Assembly: GCA_935421135.1 (NCBI GenBank)
Contig: OW285190.1
Location: forward strand, 806,001 to 870,000
Length of the DNA stretch: 64,000 bases
Source: Bugulina stolonifera
Taxonomy: Eukaryota > Bryozoa > Gymnolaemata > Cheilostomatida > Bugulidae
Reading direction: 5' to 3'
Numbering within the stretch: the stretch's first letter is position 1; each line of letters begins with the position of its first letter. This document shows positions 35,387 to 47,609 of this stretch, one piece after another. Made by a program: the position numbers and the translations under genes. Under the pieces are notes generated by a model. It did no database searches. It was not told the DNA's origin and saw only the letters and a list, made by a program, of their open reading frames with translations.

Positions 35387-35843
35387 GTGGCTGTCAGCAC
35401 GTCAACCCACACAGATTATTCACACAGTTCCTCCGTCAGAGAGCATACATCATATCACTCACAAAGTTCTCCTTCATCAAACACTGACTCAAAGACTACA
35501 CGCTGCACCTCTCCTCTATCTAGCAGAATGATGAATACTGTACCACCATCATGTTGTCCCTTAGACGTCAGTGCTCCAGAAGGCTCTATTGATTCGTGCC
35601 TAGACGACGGGACCCATAACCTAGGCATTGGAGCAGTTACCACTAGCCAGAGAGAGGACACTAGAGATCGCCCTCTTACCATGCAGGAAGCTACTGACTC
35701 ATCTCTCACCCACCAACAAAGAGAAGATCAGGGAGAGCTTATGCTGTCTCCTAAAGACACCCAGTCCTACCGTCTAATTTGTCAGTCTGTGGAGGAGCTG
35801 AGGGAACTGTGTCAGCAGTTCTCTGGTACCAGAGGAAGAGAAG
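35387..35843 (+). CDS. Host gene exon: Ser/Thr-rich linker ending in a helix
   Basis: Acceptor 'gtaaatctag', donor 'gtatgt', phase 0 in and 1 out. The first 110 codons are Ser/Thr-rich and disordered; the end 'CQSVEELRELCQQFSGTRG' looks helical. It is separated from the previous exon by only 89 bp. Confidence 0.8.
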
Positions 35844-35989
35844 GTATGTGTCATCTGCTATACCAATATACAGTACATGTACATGTAGGATGCTAGTCAA
35901 TGTGTCACATGAGCTGCAGGTGACTCACTACCAAGCATTACCTCTACTTTATACATGTAGATTGCATATACAAAATATTAAAGGGAAAA

Positions 35990-37540
35990 ATCACAAATTT
36001 TGACGTGATTCTAAAGTGATAGATCGAAATCTGGCGGTTCTGGCAGTCCTATGCGCGAATATCAAAATCCACATTTTTACCCAAAAAAATCGGATTATCT
36101 GATTGGTCATGGTAGTCCCAGATTCGTGAATTTGAAACTGATCTGCGAGGTGATTACGATGTGCCCCGTTAAAACCAGCTATATTGCTATAGCTGTGCTG
36201 GTTCCGGGGAGGTTTCGCGGGATTTGCTAAGTAGCTTACCCACGCACAGCCACTTGTGTTTAATTTTGGTAACTCCATACGTTTTTTTATCACATATCAC
36301 TTACACTCACTCGCCTTTTATTTTTACTATAGCTCATAGGATAGTCTACAGTGCATAATATCTTTAATGGTAAGGAATAAAACAAAGTTACAATTTTAGT
36401 TATTTTATATTATTATTATAATTATTATATTATTATTTGTTTATTGGTATTCTAATTCTTGTTCTACAATAACTATTGCACTTTCACTTAGTTACTATTT
36501 TATATCCCACCAAAGGTCACTACGAGTTTCATTTAACTGTAAAACTACTAGTTGTGTAGTTAATTATTAGTTATAAAATAATATAAATACAAAGAATAAT
36601 TCTTTATATTAATATTATTATTACTTACATGTATAATATAATACAACTTGTGTATATTTATTGTTACAATGTTATTACTTATAGTAATTAATTAAAAACC
36701 ATACTACTAATGGTTTTATACAGTAGTTTAGTAGAACTCACAATGACTGTCAATCAGAGTCAGTGGGAAATGCAACAGTAACTCAAACTGCAATCATTTT
36801 TGTTTGGCATCAGATTGTGGTTGGCTGAACACAAATGAATCACCAGTCACTGCTTTTCAGTGTCTAGTTATTGGTAAACCAGGACCAACAAAAGGAGAGT
36901 GTGGCTCTTCACATTCGCTGTTGGTTGATGATTAAAAGTCAAAAGAATCAATTGAATGCATAACAATATGAATGTAAATTATCTAAGTGAGTATGATATA
37001 TCTCAATTCATTTAGTTTCTTGCTGTTACTAAAACATACATGTAGGTCAAATATAAATGATAAAAATTGTTAGTTGGAGAGATCCCATTGTATTGGATTG
37101 TAGTACTTTACTTGAACTTGTACTTCACTGGTGTTCCATCTTTAATGCTTATTTTAAGTTTATGACCTTCATCGTTTGGTTATTCAAGTTTTGCTAATTC
37201 TCATTTCATGGCGTGTGTTCTGATTAATAAAGTTAAAATAACCAGTAAGTAAGCCGAATGACTGAAAGAGAAAGATCACTATCGTATGCATGTTGCAATA
37301 ATTGGCAAATTTCCTGGATCTGTTCCAAAATACTGACTATCAATATCTAACCTCAGTGACTAACAAACCCTATTGATACTGTTTGTTAACTATTACCTAT
37401 AATGATGTAGGCCTATGAGACTATAAGAGTATTGGGCCTACACTGTCATGACTCAGCTACTACTGCTATTGCTGTTGATAGTTCAACCTTTGTTGATTCT
37501 ACTGATACTTTAACCATAACAAACTGCTACTACTGAAGTC
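35990..37540. other. Intronic sequence without a recognised gene
   Basis: AT-rich intron. Positions about 35985-36300 are of higher complexity and GC than their surroundings and may be a repeat fragment, but I could not find a partner copy in the window. Nothing else is supported. Confidence 0.4.
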
Positions 37541-37549
37541 CCTAGTACT

Positions 37550-38379
37550 CGAAGTTGGGTCCAAGTCGACTAGCAAGTCAACAAGTCAAGCCATTTCTAA
37601 AATTTTGGAGGCACGTCAAGACAGTGGTGTCTCAAGTCAAGTCAGCTGCCATGCAAGTCACAAGTCAAATTGAAGTCGACTTGTCTACTTGCAAGTCAAA
37701 ATGCAAGCTAACTTCAAAAGTTTTACATTTTCCAAAACAGCACTTTTTTCTTTTAGTAGAAATTCCAATGCATCAAAAACCATACCAAGGTGTAGCTTGG
37801 CATGTACATGTATGTTGTTATACAATTATGGCAACCACTCTATATGTGTAGTAATACTACGGTTGATACTGGTCATGTAGTATTATATATCGGTAATGGT
37901 GATACAGTGTTACACTGCATATAAAGAGCACATGGTACAGTACAGTGTCCACTGGCCAGCCCTGCAATCCCAATCTACAGTAATTAACTAACTATTGCAC
38001 TGTGCATTGTATTCACTACTTACACCACACTTACACTACTTGCACTGTGTGTACTTGTGACTGCGCACTGTGTAGTCTCACGTACATACAGCCTAAATGT
38101 TATATTTGGTGTATATTCTCATGGCTAACCTTCATATGCTCTAAATGCTACTAGTAGCACTGATGAAGTAAAATGGTGAATATGTAGACTATACACTACC
38201 AAATTCTTTCCTCCATATGGACTTGGCAGAAACCAAGTCAAAATCACAAGTCATTCATGTCTCCAAGTCAAGTCACATTGATGTCGAACTCAAGTCAACA
38301 TGTTGGCAAGTCCAAGTCAAGTCGACTTGTGACTTTACTTGGCAAGTCAAGTCAAATCTATGACTTGGACCCAGCACTG
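37550..38379. mobile_element. hAT-like foldback element 'GGGTCCAAGTC', copy 1 (uninterrupted)
   Basis: Ends CGAAGTTGGGTCCAAGTC and the complement of CAGTGCTGGGTCCAAGTC; flanked by CTAGTACT (37542-37549) and TTAGTACT (38380-38387), an 8-bp duplication with one mismatch. Both ends are full of 'caagtcaagtc' runs. At 38004-38016 'cattgtattcact' is the intact form of the site where Gypsy inserted in copy 2. Non-coding. Confidence 0.8.
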
Positions 38380-38486
38380 TTAGTACTACTATGACAATTT
38401 ACCACCTGTCTACTGCCAACTGCTGTCCACTACCACTGTTACTGCTGATGACTTGACTACTTACATGATTACTACTAGTACAACCA

Positions 38487-38793
38487 TAAAGGTGCAAACA
38501 CACAAGAGCGTTTTGGGGCGAATTTGACGCTCGCAAATTGCCAGAATGCCAACGCTTGAGCTCAGCCAGCCGAGGTATTGGGACGATTCGCTCGACGCTG
38601 ATTGGCTGCTAAACAGAGTTAGTAACCATAAACACGTGGCTCATAGCGGAGTGAATACATGCGAAAAGATACTTCACTAATTGGCAATTCGCCACGCTCT
38701 TTGTTCGCCCCGTGTGTTTATCAAGGGCGTAGCGGTTGACGCTTGCTCAGAAAACGCTCGCCCCAGAACGCTCCCGTGTGTTTGCACCTTTAC
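38487..38793. mobile_element. Small MITE with 'AAGGTGCAAACACAC' ends
   Basis: About 300 bp with inverted termini 'AAGGTGCAAACACACAAGAG' and 'GTGTGTTTGCACCTT', flanked by TA on both sides. GC-rich for its surroundings, with repeated 'GCTCG' and 'GGGGCG' motifs. Non-coding. Confidence 0.65.
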
Positions 38794-39037
38794 TAACTGC
38801 TGCTATTGAAATCACTAGTACTGTGACTACTATCACTGTAACTTAATGCTAACTACTACTACTACAACTAACTACTACTGCTGCAATACTAACTACAGCT
38901 AACACCAATGTTTCTTTTATTTTGCTATTAAACTACTGTTGCTATTACTACTACTAATACTACAGGTAGTGAACATGCTACCACTGTTGAGTGGATACAG
39001 TAGTCTAAATCATACAGCTTGTTGATTTGTGTTGTAG

Positions 39038-39085
39038 ACTGGGAAGATGTTGCAGTGTCTGCTGCAGTTGGGCCAGCAACTGCTG
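39038..39085 (+). CDS. Possible 48-nt cassette exon of the host gene
   Basis: Acceptor 'tttgtgttgtag', donor 'gtatgc'; the 48-nt length and phase 1 on both sides would allow it to be included or skipped without changing the frame. In frame it reads 'DWEDVAVSAAVGPATAG'. There is no conservation evidence, and it could be chance. Confidence 0.3.
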
Positions 39086-39312
39086 GTATGCTTTCTTACT
39101 TTATTCTATGAGGCTGTGTAGCAATGAATTTTACCATGCACCAGCCGATGCTTTCTCGAGAATGCAGTTTCATGTTTATATGTATCTTCTGGTGGGTAGT
39201 TGAATGAGTTAATTACTCGAAATTCTGTATCTCAAAACTCCATGCTTCCTCGGCGCAGAAGATTTAGAATTTGATACCCCTTGTTAAACATGAAGACTGT
39301 GTGTATATGTAT

Positions 39313-40059
39313 TAGGCCTGCAACGATTCACAAAATACTGTTTCGATTTTTTCGATTCTGCCAATTAACCTTTTCGATTTTTTCGATTCGATACTTCATT
39401 GCGCAAAATTAACAGAAATACACTAGTGAGATCAATCTGACCAATAACAGTATCTGACAATTTTACTGAAATAATGTAACTACGTAGTACAACAATAGGC
39501 AAGTTTGTTACTGTAACCCCAAGCAAGCAGTGAATGAAGACAGTGAGCACAACTATCAATGTTGCTATTTATTTGAATCATTTACCCTGACACCATTTAC
39601 ATTGCAGTAGTTCTTCGCAACAGTATTTTAGAACACTGTCAGTTGTAGTAATTGAGTTGATAATTCCATTTTAGAATCACCAGAAAGAGTAGAATGAGTA
39701 GATTCCAGAAGCATACCCTTCCAATTGTGAGGAATATCAAATACAAATTGTATGTTTGGGACATTTATATAATTATAGACTTATATTAGTAATTCATCTT
39801 AGCACATGATGTATTTTAAAGCTATTCACTTATTGTCAACAAAATTACTAAAAAAAAATTGTGCTTCACTGAGATTCGAACCCATGACCACACGTCTGTA
39901 AAGCGAGCGCTCTGCCACCATGCTATGGTGATAACTTGGGATTCCCAAGACTAAGTATATATTTAACAAGAATCGAAAATTGAGTACAATGAATCGATAT
40001 TGAAAATGCAGCAAATTAATCGTATCGAGAATCGTTATCGATTCATCGTTGCAGGCCTA
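39313..40059. mobile_element. hAT-like element 'TAGGCCTGCAACGATTC' carrying a tRNA-like gene
   Basis: Inverted ends TAGGCCTGCAACGATTC and ATCGTTGCAGGCCTA are flanked by a perfect 8-bp duplication ATATGTAT (39305-39312 and 40060-40067). 'TTTCGATT' phrases recur near both ends. A tRNA-derived sequence lies inside at about 39868-39950. No transposase. Confidence 0.85.
39868..39950 (-). repeat. tRNA-Val-like pseudogene or SINE head inside the hAT element
   Basis: On the - strand 'CATAGCATGGTGGCAGAGCG' gives an A-box-like start. 'CTTTACAGA' resembles an anticodon loop with TAC (Val), and 'GTCATGGGTTCGAATCTCAG' gives the T arm and B box. The acceptor stem pairs poorly, so it is more likely a tRNA-derived repeat than a working tRNA gene. 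Confidence 0.55.
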
Positions 40060-40067
40060 ATATGTAT

Positions 40068-42295
40068 ATCTATGTGCAAATGAAAGTAATGTACGAGACA
40101 TAGTCATTTCTTGGTTGCAGATTCTGGTAGCTTGTTCCAGACAAAATGTTATCGTAAGAGACACCGATAGAGGGTAAACCATACAGTTCAACAGGAATAG
40201 CCTTAGGAAAAAACCTCCTCATTCATCTTTGCCGTTGGTCTGGTCTCCTTGCTGGCAGTCTCCTGGAGGCTAAATATTTGTCTATTGCTCTTCCATGTGA
40301 ATGAGAAAGCTAGATAGATATCCTTGCTCTTTGGTTCCTTGGTTGGAATTTTGGATAAGGGTGATAAATCTAGAGAAAGCAACTTCTTAGGTTTTACTGA
40401 AAAGCAAAGGTTATCTCAAAATTCTCCACTTCTGCATCAACCATTTTGTCAGCTGCTATGGTCAACAAGGTCAGTCTTTGAGTGTAGGACTGGCCAATGA
40501 GCTCTGCCTCACCAACTATCATCGTGCAAGTGTCCAACTGTTGAAACCCAGGCCGTAAAGTTGGAAGTTTGATCATAACACAGTCCAACTTGCATTCTGC
40601 TGTACCTCTATGCCTCCACTGCAACTGCTCAACACTCACAAGTGCAATATTCATAGTATCTATTGGCTATGTTGTAAAGCCCTAGTTGCACCTGTCAAAT
40701 ACTATACGGTAATCATTAATGCTTTCTCATTACATTTTACATTGATCTAACTAGCTAAGTGTTTGTTAGAAGTTCATTAAAGGTGGACTGTACTGAAATG
40801 TTGACGCTGTGAGTTGAATACACCATTAGAAAGCCTTGTAGCAGCTGAACCAGTTAGCACAATACTAGCTAGGATACATGATGTCGTCATGATAGTCAGC
40901 TCTGTTAAAACTAGTGAATTACATCATTGTGGGAAGTGAATGCCAGACCACTCATTATGTTATTATAAATAGGAAATTTTAATTGAGTTTTGATCCTTGT
41001 TGTACTAGGAATATAACAAACTGAAAAACTGGATTTGTGGAACAAATTAATGCTAGTTAATATTCCTAGACAATAAAAAACACAATTTGTTGTGAAAAAT
41101 TATCAAATGACTTTTGAGTTTGCTATTTAATTGGTCAATATAGGCTACTTGTTTATCTCATGGATAACATGCTTACTTATTCGACTGGTGTGTTAAACCT
41201 GTAGAACGTTGTACTACAATTGCTAGTATCTGTTTTATTGAAAGAACACTGTATTTCTTATAAAACAGTTGTGAGAACTCAATATTGTTTCTATATAGCT
41301 TGTCAGAGTTGAGATAATCACAGAAAAAGTTTTGGAAATTGACATAAAGCTAGGTGGAGATAACTCCTAATGCTGACATCACTATGGTTATTTTAAAAAT
41401 TTTGGGGCTGCTTTTTTGCAGTTTAGCATCTATTAGCTACTACTAAAACAGTTTAGATATGTTTGTAGAGGTATCAAGTAATACTAACATAGTTTGCTTA
41501 GTAAAAACAATTATGAAACTTTCAGTACAGTCCATCTTTAATGCTGTTTCTATTCAATAGCTAAAGCTACCCTAGAATCCACTGTAACCTAATCACCTGC
41601 AGTATAATATTTTTATGTGTACTTTTAATAATAATATTCCCAGTGTTTTTTTCATGGGTGAGAGAGTGTCAGAAATAATTTCTAATAATATTGTGTAAAC
41701 CTTTTTATACAAAGATACCTTCAGCAATATGGACCTTCTAGCTACAATGTACATACATGCTCATTTGATAATATACTTGATTAATTTTATAATATGTATA
41801 AAAATATTGCATTCCTGATACATGTATCAAAGCATCTGCATTGTTCACAAATAATGCTAAGGTCTATGGGAGTGCACTGCTCACGCAGGGAAAAGCTCAA
41901 TCAATCCACTCAATTGCTGCAGCCTAGAAATGAAAATGGAAGGATGCAAACAGATATTAGGATAGCATTTTAATATGTGTATTAGTATACAGTTATCTCC
42001 CCCAGAAAGATTTGCGGTCGCCGGAAACCGTAGTCTTGCAAAATAGTTTTCGAATGTCGCAAAAAGATAACACCTAATTTCCAATCGTATAAAAGCAGTT
42101 TTAATTTCATTAAGTGAAGTTCAAGAAGGGTTATAAATTACAACTCTTTGGTTATTAAAAAAACTACATATTTTCAACAACTGTTCTACAGGGCTAAAAT
42201 GAGTTTTGATTAGAAATTGTTGCTTCAGAAAAACTCTTCATGCATGGCTCTAACTATCCATTAGTTTTTTGCCCGATCATATTATAGTGTTTTCT
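40068..42295. other. Intronic sequence without a recognised feature
   Basis: AT-rich intron; no exon, RNA gene or paired repeat could be supported. Confidence 0.45.
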
Positions 42296-42662
42296 CAAAA
42301 TGTGTGCTTGAATCTGCCTCTCTATTGAATTTTATTATGTTACTCCGTTACCGAAATAGTACAAAAAGTTCAGTGCATCAGCCACTGGGAGCATTTTCAT
42401 GTAGTAATGATATCTCCTCAGCTGCTAGATGGCATTCGGAGAAAGTTTCAGCCTCATTGTATGCTCAGGTAGCTGGTACAGACCATGTGGAAGTTAGTTA
42501 CTCTGTTACCGCTCGGTAGTAATAAGGTCAGAAACTGCTAATCTGACTTCCAAATACATTGCTGGACAACTGTAGGGACTTACTCATACGGCATACTACC
42601 AGATTGCACTGATCATAACAAGCACAGTGTAGCAACAATGATTCAAAAGATTTTGGAAGACC

Positions 42663-43472
42663 TTGATAAAAATATGCAGGAGTTCTCAAGTCCCTGCAAT
42701 AATGGTCAGATGGAGCAGCTCAGAATTTCAAGCAGCGGTATATGTTTTGTTTTTAACCTCATTGAAAGACAGGTATGATGCTGTGTCTTGGGAATTTTTT
42801 ACCACTTCCCATGGTAAAGAAGCTGTCGATGGTATTGGTGGGACCATTAAGAAAAAAGTAATTATGGCTGAGAAATCGAGAGAGTGTGTGGTGAGAACTC
42901 CAGAGGACTGCTACCAAGTTGCTAGGAAGAAGCTCCTAGCTAAAACCATGGTCTGGGTGTCACAAGCCGAGATAAATGAACAAGCAATCACCCTAGATGC
43001 CCTCTGCAGTGATATGAAGCCTTGTCCAGGAACACACAATCTCCACCATATTTGTGCAGTGTGCCGAGGAGTGATAGCAGTGTCCATGACATCTGAGGTT
43101 CAGGATTACCAAACCATTGAGCTGCTTGATAACTGTACAGTTTCCGAGTCAGGCACCGCGATACCAGAACAAAACCCAGAAAATCATGCCTACAGCGTTA
43201 GAGATTTGGTATGTGTAGCTTGTGAGGGCAATTTCCACATAGGCGAAGTTTCAAAACTGGAAAAGGATTTGAGCTGCATGATTAGATTTATGGGCCAGGC
43301 AGGGCAAACCCAGTGGAGATGGACCAAAGAAGCTGCTCCAGTACACTTCAACTTTATCCTAAACATAAAGCCACAAATTTTACCAACCAATGCCAGTCTT
43401 AGATCATTTATTCTGGGAAACATTACAGAAATTCAATCTTTTCACACAGCATATTCAGAGCGGCATTTTTGA
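42663..43472 (+). CDS. Unidentified 269-codon reading frame, probably transposon-derived
   Basis: A long open frame in an otherwise stop-rich intron. It contains 'WEFFTTSHGKEAVDGIGGTI', then a Cys/His group ('CPGTHNLHHICAVCRG') and 'VRDLVCVACEGNFHIGEV'. The 'SHGK..VDGIGG..K' phrase is one I associate with uncharacterised proteins of repetitive elements in invertebrates; this is memory, not a search. It is surrounded by four copies of a 'TTACTCCGTTACC'-like motif (42341, 42497, 43626 and 43926), which may delimit the element. The true start may be lost. Confidence 0.5.
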   Translation: MIKICRSSQVPAIMVRWSSSEFQAAVYVLFLTSLKDRYDAVSWEFFTTSHGKEAVDGIGGTIKKKVIMAEKSRECVVRTPEDCYQVARKKLLAKTMVWVSQAEINEQAITLDALCSDMKPCPGTHNLHHICAVCRGVIAVSMTSEVQDYQTIELLDNCTVSESGTAIPEQNPENHAYSVRDLVCVACEGNFHIGEVSKLEKDLSCMIRFMGQAGQTQWRWTKEAAPVHFNFILNIKPQILPTNASLRSFILGNITEIQSFHTAYSERHF

Positions 43473-44462
43473 ACACTTCCTTATATTTCATAGCCTTGTT
43501 TCCTAATATTTGGCCTCTTTGTTTGACACAAAATGTATTGTAAAACATCCTAACAAAATATTTAGTGTTTATTAGGCTGTACACTGCAGATAACATGTGT
43601 GTACATTTTCGTTACTCAGTTACCTGTTACTCCGTTACCAGACATGCTGCTAGTTTTCTATTTTTGATCAGGTAGTGGTTTGAACTACAAAATATGCCAA
43701 TGATTCTATGTAAAAGCCTGACATATTTCTCCATATTATCAAGTTTTATTTGACTGGAATTCCTTTGAGCAACCCACAGTTATGGTACTTTAAAGAAAGT
43801 ACATGAACTTACATGCTAATTTTGTTTTACTCCACTAGTATATCAAATATGCTCTTTCCATTGAGTGGAAAGCTAGATGTCCTGGACTATTAGCTTTCCC
43901 TGTAGAACAGTTCAAAGTGAAATGTTGTTACTCCGTTACCGATTGATCTTACCCATGTATGTTAATTTAGTATACTGTACAACAATTGTTTGAATATATA
44001 GTTTAGAACAGTACAAAAATCAACTTCAAAGAATTGGACTGCACAATACACGAAAAACACTTAATTCTGTGATAGTTATATAGAAGTAGTAATTTGCAAG
44101 TTATCTCAGTTAAAGTCGTTAATAACTGGATACACCCAGTAATACAGTTGGCTGTTCAAACTGCTCGACTAAAAGCGACAGTCATCTGCCAGTTTCTTGG
44201 TGGGTGGGCCTATATATAGGTATTCCATGTAGTAGGTGGAGCTTCTGACAAAGGTGAACTCTCATTTCTTTTAGATACTTGACAAAATTTGTCATTCAAC
44301 TCCTAGAGATAATTTTATAGGTTTGACTGCTATTTGTATTTTCATTGGATATAGTGACCTACCTCGTATTATATGTGTGTGCCATGCAGTATAGTATTAT
44401 TATAATATGTGCAGGACGATGCTATTCAACCTGTAACTGTATAATAATAGCATGTGATGTAG

Positions 44463-44596
44463 GGGAGTTGCATGGTGCCCTGGTCCACCTTCTCACTGAG
44501 CTCACACCCTGGGAAAGTAAGCTCACAACTCTGGAAACTAAAGCAAAGGAGAAGCTGAAGAAAGAGCACGAATTGTACACAGAGAGACGAAGAGAG
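44463..44596 (+). CDS. Host gene exon: coiled-coil-like segment
   Basis: Acceptor 'catgtgatgtag', donor 'gtttgt', phase 1 in and 0 out. It encodes 'ELHGALVHLLTELTPWESKL' and 'AKEKLKKEHELYTERRRE', a heptad-like helical stretch. It is read from 35843 (or from the optional exon at 39085) with a split GGG codon. Confidence 0.8.
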
Positions 44597-44771
44597 GTTT
44601 GTATGCATCTACATTGTATGTTGGTCTCTATGGGTTTGTGTTATTTTATACATTTTTATGGTTTTATATCAGTCTCTCTGAGCATTTGCTATGGGTTGAT
44701 GTGGGTGTATATGGGCTTATGTGGATCGTCTATATAGATATATAATGTATGCATAGTTGGCGATGTCACAG

Positions 44772-44969
44772 GTGAGTGTTGATTGGGAGTCAGATGAAGA
44801 TAATGATAGACACAATGATGGTATTGAGACTAGTAAGACGACGGTGACAGAGGGATGGACAGACACGCCTCAAGTCAAGTTGGATGAGAATAATTCGACT
44901 TCCAGGCATCTCCGACCAACCAGAAGTGCCATGACTACTACTGTTGATTGTAAAGAGAAACTTGCTAAG
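44772..44969 (+). CDS. Host gene exon: acidic linker
   Basis: Acceptor 'cgatgtcacag', donor 'gtaatt', phase 0 both ends. It starts 'VSVDWESDEDNDRHNDG', an acidic cluster with possible CK2-type sites, and ends 'TVDCKEKLAK'. It follows the coiled-coil exon after 175 bp. Confidence 0.75.
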
Positions 44970-45480
44970 GTAATTTCTGCAATAATTAAAACAGCGTAGC
45001 GTCATAATGTGCATGTTTTTAATAGTCGAAATTATGGTTATATTGCACATATACACAAGGTAATCGATAAGATCCAGGACTTGTTTTATTGGAGGAGCAT
45101 AGTGACACTTGCACAACGTTATTCAATACCACCTTCAAATAGTCTCCTTGCCTATTTGATATGTCGCTGGAGACGGGTTTCCCATGAACCTATGCACCCT
45201 TTAAACTCAGATTTTGAAATGTCCTTCAGCGCATACGTTGTTACCTTTTCTTACAGCGTCAAGAGTGGCAATGTGACTACCCTTCAAACATTTTTTGAAC
45301 TTTGGAAATAAAAATTCATTTTGTGCCAGGTCTGGTGAAGAGGGCGGCCTCGAACATAGTATCATACGTTGTAGTAGCTTTTGTGTATATGGGAAATGAG
45401 CTTGTAGAGTCTGGTGTAAACCAGTGCAGACATTGCATATTCAACGATAACATATCATTACACTCATTCGTCGACAGCAG

Positions 45481-45648
45481 ACAGAATTTGGTGTGAGCTC
45501 ATTTGGGAGAAAAAGGAAGAGATGCTTTATACCTGGCAATATTGAGACTAGCTCACGCAGCCATTCCACCCCCAAAAGAGAGACGAGGGAAACGGTTCTA
45601 CTCCACACCACTGAATCTATGTCCAAGCCCACATCATCTGCTACAATA
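45481..45648 (+). CDS. Host gene exon with a basic nuclear-localisation-like cluster
   Basis: Acceptor 'tcgtcgacagcag', donor 'gtaatg', phase 0 both ends. It encodes 'TEFGVSSFGRKRKRCF', whose RKRKR is a good nuclear localisation signal, then Ser/Thr-rich sequence to 'SSATI'. A minisatellite begins about 15 bp past the donor. Confidence 0.7.
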
Positions 45649-45664
45649 GTAATGACATGAATTA

Positions 45665-46525
45665 GTCTATCGTACTATAGCATAGTATAGCACATAGTGT
45701 AGTGTAGCCTAGTATAGCATATAGTGTAGCATGTAGCGTAGTATAGCATATAGTGTATTGTAGCATAGCGTGTAATGTAGCATATAATGTAGCATGTAGC
45801 ATAGTGTAGCGTGTATATGTAGAATAGCATATAATGTAGCATGTAGCATAGTGTAGCTTGTATAATGTAGAATAGCGTATAATGTAGCGTGTGTAACGTG
45901 TATATGTAGAATAGCATATAATGTAGCATGTAGCATAGTGTACCGTGTATATGTAGAATAGCATATAATGTAGCATAGTGTAGCGTGTATATGTAGAATA
46001 GCATATAATGTAGCATGTAGCATAGTGTACCGTGTATATGTAGAATAGCATATAATGTAGCATGTAACATAGTGTAGCTTGTATATGTAGAATAGCATAT
46101 AATGTAGCATGTAGCATAGTGTACCGTGTATATGTAGAATAGCATATAATGTAGCATGTAGCATAGTGTACCGTGTATATGTAGAATAGCATATAATGTA
46201 GCATGTAGCATAGTGTACCGTGTATATGTAGAATAGCATATAATGTAGCATAGTGTACCGTGTATATGTAGAATAGCATATAATGTAGCATAGTGTACCG
46301 TGTATATGTAGAATAGCATATAATGTAGCATAGTGTACCGTGTATATGTAGAATAGCATATAATGTAGCATAGTGTAGCTTGTATATGTAGAATAGCATA
46401 TAATGTAGCATGTAGCATAGTGTAGCGTGTATATGTAGAATAGCATATAATGTAGCATAGTGTAGCGTGTATATGTAGAATAGCATATAATGTAGCATAG
46501 TGTAGCATAGTGTAGCATAATTACA
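45665..46525. repeat. 40/47-bp minisatellite after a splice donor
   Basis: Roughly 20 copies of a 40-bp unit, some with a 7-bp 'gtagcat' duplication making 47 bp; the core is 'TATGTAGAATAGCATATAAT'. It begins immediately downstream of the donor at 45649. All three - strand frames are open through it because the unit lacks stops; this is a repeat artefact, not a gene. Confidence 0.95.
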
Positions 46526-46615
46526 TATGTACATGTATATAGTAAGTTCTGATATAACTCCATCTTGCTCATTATTTACTGTGAATCAATGTACTAACAT
46601 ATTATTGTTTTTTTT

Positions 46616-46832
46616 AAACGTGGCTGCCCAATAGCAGAGCTAGTCGAGGGGCCACCACGGCTCCTAGAGCTAGATATTATTATAGTTCAAAATGGCACCG
46701 AGGGAAAACCTTCTTCGGGACGAAAACCTTCAGGTCATTGGCGGGACTCAAACCCGCGTCCTTGCAGATAACTTGCGTCATTCCTGCAAGACCAGAGTGT
46801 CTAGCGCTAAACCACTCGGCCACCAACACTTA
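46616..46832 (-). repeat. SINE, tRNA-derived family A (best-preserved - strand copy)
   Basis: On the - strand: 'GTTGGTGGCCGAGTGGTTTA' A-box head, long variable arm, then 'GGGTTTGAGTCCCGCC' B box and a 3' body ending 'GCTATTGGGCAGCC'. The class II layout resembles Leu/Ser tRNA. Confidence 0.8.
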
Positions 46833-47034
46833 ATATTGATGAGCTATAATAGCTGGCTTGTATGTTTTGCAGGCTTGCCAAGTTCCACTGAAGAAAATCT
46901 GGGAGATTCAGCATTTGGGTGGGGGTGGGTACCAAAATCAGAGGGTCTGCTGTGAAATCAGAGAAACTTGGTAAGCCTGATGTTCTGTTTATGTTTAGGT
47001 AATATGGGTATAGTTTGTTTACTGATTATTATAG

Positions 47035-47163
47035 AGCTCAGCAAGGCATTCCACCTTCACTCCACCTGATGGACATAGTTTAGTCAAAATCCATGGACAG
47101 CTGTTTCTGGTGCCCAAGAGTAACTTACCAACCCTTCTCACTCGTCGTGATTGTAGAGTGCAA
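47035..47163 (+). CDS. Host gene exon, 43 codons
   Basis: Acceptor 'tgattattatag', donor 'gtaaga', phase 0 both ends. It reads 'HSLVKIHGQLFLVPKSNLPT' and ends 'RRDCRVQ'. The 'VKIHGQLFLVP' strand pattern looks like a conserved motif between disordered linkers. Confidence 0.75.
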
Positions 47164-47359
47164 GTAAGATATCTACCTACCCAACAACTCATCTGTATGT
47201 AGCCACCTACACCCAATCTGTCTACACTGTCTATTGCAATGGGACATCTACATGTAGCTAGTATCTCCGCACAATGGTGCATATACATTGGTGGTATAAT
47301 TGTAATATTATAGTCTATCCTCATATTGTTATATAGCCAGTATTATACTACAATTTCAG

Positions 47360-47586
47360 ATAATTAACCCAAGAATAAAACTTCCTGACACTATGTCTAT
47401 GAAAAGAATTTCTGATGTCATACCAGCCATCTCTGCCCACCCCTCTACCCATAACAGTGTGTCAGATGACTGCATGTCCAGTACAACATTGATATCTCCT
47501 ATTACCACTACTACATGTACGCCTACACGCAGCAGCCATGTAACAATCGTATCCAGTAGAATATCAGATGAGTCCAGCAAGATCAG
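47360..47586 (+). CDS. Host gene exon: Thr/Ser-rich linker
   Basis: Acceptor 'ctacaatttcag', donor 'gtgagt', phase 0 in and 2 out. It encodes 'IINPRIKLPDTMSMKRISD' and then Ser/Thr-rich sequence. The split AGT codon joins it to the large exon at 50479. Confidence 0.75.
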
Positions 47587-47609
47587 GTGAGTCTGATTTA
47601 CATTTAAAC

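Noticed and set aside
35455..35709. - strand frame of 84 codons
   Set aside because: Antisense of a Ser/Thr-rich host exon with phase-consistent splice sites.
39868..39950. Functional tRNA gene
   Set aside because: A and B boxes are present but the acceptor stem does not pair well and it lies within a hAT element; called tRNA-derived.
45662..46572. Three overlapping - strand frames of 277-290 codons rich in Tyr, His, Cys and Ile
   Set aside because: They are the three readings of a 40/47-bp tandem repeat that lacks stop codons; low-complexity peptides with no start context.
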